A program made the translations under genes and the position numbers. The notes beneath the pieces were generated by a model. The model was not told the DNA's origin and did not search any database. It worked only from the letters and a program-made list of their open reading frames with translations. From NCBI RefSeq assembly GCF_000149955.1, contig NC_030993.1, positions 1,521,048-1,585,047 of the forward strand: a stretch of 64,000 bases of DNA. The letters run 5' to 3'. The stretch is from Fusarium oxysporum f. sp. lycopersici 4287 (Eukaryota; Ascomycota; Sordariomycetes; Hypocreales; Nectriaceae). Positions 56,510 to 64,000 of this stretch are shown here, piece by piece; within the stretch, counting starts at the first letter, position 1; the number at the start of each line of letters is the position of its first letter.

Positions 56510-58683
56510 ATGATCGCTGCGGCCCTCCGTCAGAGCCCGATCATCGCTGTCGATATGGCCAACTCCACCACAACGACGCCTTTGACCACCACAAGCGTTA
56601 GCACTGGCGTCAACAACGGCGCAGACACTAACACAGGTGCCACAGCTCCCGAGCTAAGCGATCTCGACTACTTCATCACTGTACTCCAATTGCCGGATGG
56701 TCGAACGGAGAACCAGATCGAGGATGACCTCGTTTCCAAGGCGAACGCCCTCGGTATCTCGAGTGCGCGTGTTGCTGATAAGCGTATCACCTCAAGTGTC
56801 GAGTCAGCCTCAACAGTCTACAATGCTCGAACATTTTCTATGCTCTCTGCCGGGTCCACAAGCACCGCTCTGACCACACATTCATCTATCTTTGGTCCAT
56901 CTACACCTGATCTAGCGCTTTCCAGTGCCCGACAATCCAAGGATCTGAGCTTTTCCCAGTATGATCGCTATCTATCAGTGATCGATCCTCACCACAACCA
57001 CTCAAAAACTACAAGGGACTCACAAACGCCCGATGCCACTGCTCAGAGTATATTGAGCGGCAAGACGAAACGCAGCCTTTTCAGCGTTAGGTCGGGCTTC
57101 AGATTACGATGGAAGAAGAAGGCATCCCCGCAGCCACTCCAGGTCATATTGTGCGTCCTAACCCGGATTCCGACTAAAATGGTATCACGAAACCAGAGTG
57201 TGCTGACTGTCGTCATAGGACCTGTGCGAGCTGCCGTGCGGACTTCAAGAGCTCCAAATCATTACACAGCATCTCATGTGGCCACACATATTGCGATAAC
57301 TGCTTAAGAACGCTCATCCATACAGCCATGTCCGACGAATCGAGCATGCCGCCGAGATGCTGTGCTCAGCCATTGCCGGGGTTTGTGATGAGGGACCTTC
57401 TCAGTCGCGACGCCCAACAGGAGTTTTTGAAGGCCATTATACAATACAGCACACCCTGGCAGGCAAGGATATTCTGTTCCAACCCTTCATGCGGAGGATT
57501 CATTCCACCACATCAAAAATTGGACCCCAAGTATCCTTCCACTGTCACTTGCCGCAAATGCAACACAAGAGTTTGCCTCATGTGTAAACATAACGCACAT
57601 CCGACAGGTAAGGACTGCCCGGAAGATTGGGAACTAGATCAGGTTATCAAGGAAGGGGGCAAACCTGGCTGGAAACGGTGTTACAAATGCCAGAACTTGG
57701 TGCCACTTGAAGAAGCAAGTACACATATGACTTGTCGGTGCAAAGCCCAGTTCTGCTTCACATGTGGAGGTGTGTGGGATGCCAATGCTGGGTGCCCGAA
57801 CGATTGTGATGGGGAGGAAGAGATGGACCGGAGGAGAACGGAGGAACAGGCTCAACTAGCCGAATATGAAGACGAGAAGGCCGCACAGGAAGCAGCCGCT
57901 GCAGCGGCATCCGCCGAGCGCCTCGAAGCCGAAGAACGAACGAGAAACAATGCCGATTTCTCCAACCTCGCCGAGATGCATCGGCAAGAACTTGGACGAT
58001 TCCTCGAATTCGCTGAACAGGGTAGGGAGCACATGAGGGCACGGTTTGTCGAGCAGAAAAAGTCGATGATGAAGCGGCATGCCGAGCTCAAGGAGACCAT
58101 GAAAGAAAAACACGTGAGGACTGTGAGCCAATTGGAGGATCGACAGGTAGCTGCCGAGATGGACCTGAGAAACACTCTGGAAGCGAGTGAACGGAGTGTC
58201 AGGATTCGACTGAAGCATATGGAAGCTTACTGTGATGGATTGGGACGCAATAGTGCGAACTCAAGCCCAGGCTCGAACTCCCAACCACATCGAGTGGTTA
58301 CGGAACGCGATCTTCGAGAGCTCGGGCAACAGTACAATATTCGCGATGGCATGGAAAGGTCACATCAGGCCAAAATTAATGTGATGAGGGATCGTCAGGC
58401 TAAACGCATGGAAGAACTCATCGACCGACAAGAGGCTGAGTACGAAGCCTTGCTCGAGCGGAATCGACAGGAGCTCGTAGAATTAGATGCTCAGGCGGTC
58501 CTGGAGGAAGAAACACTGGCGCACATATTCACTGCACGAAAATCTAAGCTTGTGCGTCGGTGGGAACTTGCCATTGAGATCTTGCGCAAGGAGCTCGAAG
58601 ACCAAGACGGTGTCAAGTACGCACCAATTCCCACACCAACATGGCCTGAACAAACATCACAGGTTCTTTTGTCTTCTGAGTAA
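56510..58683 (+). CDS. RBR-type E3 ubiquitin ligase
   Basis: Exons are 56510-57150 and 57219-58683, giving 701 aa. A second in-frame ATG at 56555 is an alternative start. RBR ligases take ubiquitin onto a Cys in RING2 before passing it to the substrate. RING1 starts at ~216 (TCASCRADF, SCGHTYCDNCL) and is created by the splice (TTGTGCGT donor). The IBR follows (IFCSNPSCGGFI, CRKCNTRVCLMCKHN). RING2 is CYKCQNLVPLEEASTHMTC (~368-386), in which Cys386 is the predicted catalytic residue, then CRCKAQFCFTCGGVW. The N-terminal ~200 residues are Ser/Thr-rich and disordered. After RING2 a Glu/Arg/Ala-rich helix of more than 200 residues looks like a coiled coil. The substrate is unknown. Confidence 0.92.
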
Positions 58684-61551
58684 GATAATTTGCATGACTA
58701 TCAGCAGTGTCACATTTACTGCCACACGACTACCTTCATGATACAACGTATTCTTCGTTCCGTGTTGCTTCACGATCAAAAGCGAATTTGCGCCTTACTC
58801 TCTTATAATTTTTGTTTTAACACACGCACATATCTTATACAGCATGATACCAGGCGTAAAGGCCATGGGGTACGGACGACTCAGAGCAAGTCTCCGCCGG
58901 TTTGTCTCTTTCTGGGAGTTTCAGGCATTTTTCCCAATAGCATCAGCATAGCATTATGGCCGCGTATTTCATTCATATATTGGTGGGGGCGAGATAAGGT
59001 CGTTATTAGATGATGCTCTGTTCGCAACCATACTCATACCCAGACATCGGTCTTAATAGAGCAGATATCCGAGGATCATAGAAGAAGGATAAGAGAGTTA
59101 TTAGACTCCGGGCTTCGTTCACACACTGTTTGCGAACGGATCTGAGTATTACGAAAGTTCTGGGGCGGGTGGCCTGGTTGGATGTGCATGACTGTATATA
59201 CCCCGGACTTGATAGATAGGATTTGAATGACTGACCGAATGAATCAGAATGGTACTTCAAGCCATAGTACCACCCAGCCGATAGCATGTGTTTCGCAAAT
59301 GGCATCTGGCTCCGGCAACTTGCACCAAAATCGCCATCGAGAATGCTGTCGCACCAGCGGATGTAAGTCAAAAGTTGTAGCATCGCAGAAGATTGATGAC
59401 TCGTTTAAACAGTAACACCAGACATACACTTGCAGTAAGGTATCAGCATTGGAGGGCTGACGTTGGCGCCGAACCCTAGCCCCTTGTTCTATCCAGCAGC
59501 CAACATCCGTGTGTTGCGATAACGAATATTTGGGGTGGGCTGATCTGTATTGTGAAATCCGTTTGGTCTGTTTGTCAGGCCTGGGGTTGCATCGTTAAAG
59601 AGTGGCAAACACGGCCTGCTTGTGCATTCGTTTGTCGGAGAATACAGCCATCCTCTTCCTTCGTGGACATGTAGCGAGGTGTTTTTACAAGGGTGATCAT
59701 AAAAGACTCAGACTGTAGGACAAAACCACCGAATGCGGGTGATGTTGTTTGTTTGCGGCTGTGGCTGCATATTGTCTGTCTTGTTTTAGAAACAGGCGTC
59801 TCGGCAATTCGAGTAGACTTTCAATAGTCTTGTGCGCGTATCCTCTGCTGGAATAGAATATGCCAGGATCTCATATGAAACACGAGGTCTAGTTGGAGGA
59901 TTTTCAGCACTAGCGGTTATAAATAGGAGGAGCTATGTCTGAGCGACAACCTCAAAGTTTCAAAGAGTTGTTCACTCTGTTGGCAGGCTAGGACATCCCT
60001 TTTTAAGCATATATGATAGATCAACCCTGCTGGAGCTTTTGTGGTTGAGGTGTGTTGCCTTTAGGGGGTATGAATGTAAGTGAGAAAGCAACGCAACCGT
60101 TGTCTCGCCTCTGCAGATATGGCTGCATAAGGCCGCAGAGGGTAATAGCACTGCGGTTCCCACAGCAGGCTACAATTTGTGCAAGAGATTGGCTGTTCTT
60201 TGATAGACGAACTAATGCTGGCGCCCGCAGCCACCGAAGAAGGCATGTTTCAATCGGTAAAGAGCCCTGGGTGGAACGATAGCCACCCGTCAGCAACGAT
60301 GCATATCATATCAGGACTCAGAGAACCAGGTGAATATAGTAGGCAACGTTTTGAAAACTGCCGTCAGCCGCTGTGGCTTTTGAACTTGTCCAACTCGCCG
60401 CCAAACACGTTGCGAAAAGAGTGGACGGGGGTACGTAAGTAGGATACCTCCACTTGCAATCTAAGGTATTACCATAAGGTACCTAGGTATAGTAGGTACC
60501 TAGAGCTTGTCTTGGCTGAGTAGCGGTTCCCTGTAAGAAAGAATAGGTAGTGGTTTCCAGGCACCGTTTGTAAGGATCATGGGGTAAGGCAATCCATCCG
60601 GGCTCTTGCATTCGAGGCGCTTATGTTTGTGCGTGCTAACTTAGAAGAAGGTAAGGTAAACAATGCCAAGTCTTTGTTTTGGGTGAAGTCGAGATCGGGG
60701 TTATTCGAGCTAAAAGAGACGTAGCCACCAAATAAAGGGTCCCGTCCCCTCGTCCCCTGGAGGCGGCGTTCTGTGGAAAGACCCCTAACAACGGTAAAGA
60801 ACTGCCCTGAGAGACTCAGTTGGTGGCGTTCTTGCCTTGAAACCCGAGGGGACAAGAAATAGGTGGGCTCAGCCACAATCAGCCCAATTTATGGTTCCAT
60901 CCAATCCGTCGACTCAGGCAAGTCAGTGTTTCCTTTCCATTCCCTCCCCACCGGCCAAGCGATCTCCATATTCATCTCCATCTCGTCTCCATTTCCAATT
61001 CCAATCCATTTGCATTGCACTTGCATCTTGCACCTTCGAGGTATATTTGCCTCTCTAATTCGGCTCAATCAGTTCTCGTCACCTCTCCTCATACGGGCGC
61101 GTATTCGCCTGCGTCGCCTTGTGCATCCCCTCTGTTCATCATTTCCGAAAGACCGTGCTGCCTCGACGACAAATCGGCCCAGTCAGTCCTGGCACCGAAT
61201 CACTGACCCCCCCGCTGCGGATTGCGAAGCTCTCCCCATCAGAACAGGCACACAAAGCTTCATTCGCCAATAGCTTCTCCAACGTTGCCATCACTGTTGT
61301 CGCCTCGACGCAAATCGATTTTGACTTGTTCCTCGCGATTGTCTCAGTGCTTATTGCGCTCCAATTCACTGATCCTACCTTAATCTGCGACGGAACAGTT
61401 CCTGCCTAATCTCTACTCTACGACCTGACCAGCTCAAGGAATGTGAGCGTCCACTCCAACGAAGTCTGACTCAAACAAACAACTTGGACAGTCCCCGGCA
61501 TTATAAACTAAATATTCGTGCGGGAGACCTTTCCAAATTGACACCGGCATC
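58684..61551. other. intergenic region and RGD1 leader (2.9 kb)
   Basis: No gene is supported. A TAGGTACC-type cluster lies at 60476-60503. From about 60900 to 61551 the DNA is C/T-rich and probably the RGD1 promoter and leader, with some upstream ATGs. Frames such as 59006-59383 (minus) have no recognisable content. Confidence 0.45.
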
Positions 61552-64000
61552 ATGAACGAATACCACCCGCCGTCGGCGAACGAAGCCTTCTCTCCTTCAC
61601 AGGAGCGCGACCGATCCGGCAGCATGTCCTTGGGCAATATCCCCGTGAGTCCTCAGGGGCCCCCATCAGATCACGGCGGTGCTGCAGTTGACGACGCCAT
61701 GAACAAAGACCAGAAATCCGACGCCGACACCACATCGCCTACGCAAACATCAGGTCCATCCGGTGTGAATTCCGAACAGATGAAACAAGTTTCGGACGTT
61801 TTGTCTTCTGAGGTATGACATACCCCAGGCAACGAACAATATGCTTAATGTCTGGATAATGGGCTAACTGCATTCAATAGATTGGCATTGTTACGCTCCT
61901 GAATCGCCTCAAACAGAGCATAGCTTCAGCAAAGGTGAGAGATCGACTGGCTTTTGACCAGCTTCCCAACACTCAGGTAACCCGGTTTGCTAACTTGGGA
62001 TTCTCTAGGAATTTGCATTGTTCCTCAAGAAACGATCGAGTCTAGAAGAAGACCATGCCAATGGCATCAGGAAACTCACACGTACCACCCAGGAGGTCAT
62101 GCGCCGGCCCGATCATCGGCAGGGCACATTCGGTAACGCATACGAGGCTATGGCAAGCACCCACGAACGTATGGCTGAGAATGGCATCGAGTTTGCCAAA
62201 GAGCTACACCAGATGCACGATGAGCTTATGGAGCTCGCTGGTGTTGCCGAGCGCAGCCGGAAGTCATGGAAGCAAAACGGCTTGTCCGCTGAGAACAAAG
62301 TAGCAGAGATGGAGCAGACTATGCGTAAGAGCAAGGCCAAGTACGACTCTCTTGCTGAGGATTATGAGCGGGTCAAGACCGGCGAGTCGCGCCAGAGCGG
62401 CAAAATGTTTGGTCTCAAGGGACACAAGTCAGCACAACAGCATGAGGGTGAGCTGTTGAAGAAGGTTCAAGCAGCTGATTCTACCTACCACGGGCACGTC
62501 CAGGCGTTGCAGGCTGAGAAGGCCCAACTTGTTTCAACGACACGCCCAGAAGCCATTCGAGCGCTTCAAGACTCGATTAAGGAGATTGATGCAGGAATTT
62601 CATTGCAGATGCAGAAGTTTGGTAAGTCTTTCCCCAGTATTCTGGGTCGTACAATCCCAGCTCATTTGTTGTTTAGCCTCCTTCAATGAGCGCCTACTAT
62701 TAAGCAATGGTCTGAGTGTCAGTCCCATTCAGGGTCCTGGGGCCCAAGGCAGCTCTGCTCAACGCAGTCTGCGACAGGCTGCTTCTTCGATTGACAACGA
62801 CAAAGACTTGAATGACTATGTCACAGCACAGCACAGAAGTGTGCCTCCCAACACTGGTGAAATCAAATATGAGCGCAATCCAGTAAGTGACTACTAACAA
62901 GTAATCAGTATTGTGACTAACGATTTTAGGCACTTAACCCTCCGGGCTCCAGCAGCCAGCATAATCCAGGAGGCCCTGTCCAACAACCCGCAGCTGTTGT
63001 GCAGTCACCAGTATCACAGACGCAGCCCCAAGGTGGTTTCTCTGGACCACAGCCTCTAGGTCCTGGATCAAGGACTAGCACCCTTGGTCTTGGCCCTATT
63101 ACTGGCATTACTGGTGGTGATCCTTCATTTGCCCCGACTGACGACCCTCGACCTTTTTCGCAGCATCATAATAGGAGCGTTAGTCAAGGGAACATGCCAG
63201 TGCAACAGGGCACTCCTGGCCAACAATTCTCAGGTCGGGGCCCCAATCAACAACAGGCACCTGGTCAAAGATATGGTAATGGGGGGTCTATCAGTTCATC
63301 CGGCCCACCGCAACTTGGTGCTCTGCCCTTCCAGCCTGGCGGTTCACCTCCTCAACAGCCAGTTCCTGGCCAAGCTCCTCATGAACGTTCAGGAAGTGGG
63401 GTGAACTCGGGACAAGGACCTCCAGGTGCTGCACGGTCACCACCTCCCTACGGAGCTTCTAGTCACCCTCCTCCTGGGCCTGGACCTTCCGGGCCTGCCA
63501 AGCCAATGTTCGGCCTGCCACTGAGTCGTCTTTATGAACGTGACGGCTTGGCAGTACCAATGGTTGTTTACCAATGCATCCAGGCGGTGGATATGTACGG
63601 CCTTAATGTGGAAGGCATTTACCGCCAGTCTGGGTCCATGGCTCACATACAAAGACTAAAGAATATGTTCGATACAGGTACGTCATGTTCTACACGTAGA
63701 AAGTCCCGAGCTAATCACATAGCAGAGTCTTCCAACCCTGCGCTCGACTTTAGGAATCCCGAGAACTTTTATCATGACGTCAATAGTGTTACTGGCCTGT
63801 TGAAGCAGTTTTTCCGTGATCTCCCCGACCCGCTACTCACCCTCGAGTATCATGATAGCTTCATCACGGCTGCCAGTACGTCGCTCCAATTCCTTCCTTT
63901 CGTGTGTGTCTACCTCTCCTTGGCAAATACTGACTGATATGCACAGAGCAAGAAGACGATACGGTACGTCGCGATTCGATTCACGCGATCATCAACAGTC
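61552..64000 (+). CDS. RGD1: RhoGAP with F-BAR domain, RGD1-like (3' end outside window)
   Basis: Exons are 61552-61812, 61881-61934, 62009-62621, 62677-62882, 62930-63677, 63726-63875 and 63947 to the window end. The frame joins correctly across all six introns. Rgd1 turns off Rho3/Rho4 in yeast, acting at growth sites with membrane-bending F-BAR. The F-BAR domain starts near residue 88 (IGIVTLLNRLKQSIASAK) and continues through EFALFLKKRSSLEEDHANGI and a long coiled coil. A Pro/Gln/Gly-rich linker follows. The RhoGAP domain starts GLPLSRLYERDGLAVPMVV, with GIYRQSGS holding the arginine finger, and NSVTGLLKQFFRDLPDPLL. The last visible residues fit RhoGAP (DTVRRDSIHAIINS). Partial only because of the window edge. 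Confidence 0.93.

Overview
The window comes from the nuclear genome of a filamentous ascomycete (Pezizomycotina), most likely a Sordariomycete of the Hypocreales, Fusarium-like. The evidence is dense genes on both strands, short introns (45-90 nt) with GTRNGT donors and CTRAC-type branch sites, 0.3-2.5 kb intergenic spacers, fungal-specific proteins (CHS5, LAS17, RGD1) and a RID/Masc1-class DNA methyltransferase homologue. The genus is inferred from overall character, not from a search.

Layout. 1-10.7 kb: a 62-aa protein gene with an apparent GC-AG intron, LAS17/WASP (actin nucleation), eIF1A, a probable mitochondrial protein of unknown function behind a uORF, CHS5 (exomer) and a short-chain dehydrogenase. 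11.4-16.5 kb: a long disordered/coiled-coil protein with a 2.5-kb leader or intergenic region. 16.5-23 kb: SEN1 helicase, interrupted by a 105-N assembly gap with frame problems near the gap and near the N-terminus. 23.7-31.9 kb: an endonuclease III-like DNA glycosylase, a RID-type cytosine methyltransferase homologue with an in-frame TAG, and an SF1 (Upf1-like) helicase. 34-36 kb: a predicted single-pass membrane protein ending in three C2H2 zinc fingers. 36.4-41.1 kb: RRP40 (exosome) and SSZ1 (ribosome-associated Hsp70) sharing a 351-bp divergent promoter, then an NT-C2 protein. 42.6-48.8 kb: a small Cys/His-rich protein, POP1 (RNase P/MRP), a GFA-family protein and an EAF elongation factor. 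48.8-56.5 kb: a 7.7-kb stretch with no gene I can support. 56.5-64 kb: an RBR ubiquitin ligase and RGD1 (F-BAR/RhoGAP), the latter cut by the window end.

Most genes are single-copy housekeeping genes, several in RNA metabolism (SEN1, RRP40, POP1, EAF) or translation (eIF1A, SSZ1), and two act in Rho/actin polarity (LAS17, RGD1). The most distinctive part is 23.7-31.9 kb, where a DNA glycosylase, the RID homologue and a helicase lie together and the RID homologue appears inactivated by a nonsense codon of RIP-mutation type. No rRNA, tRNA, CRISPR array or intact transposon was recognised.
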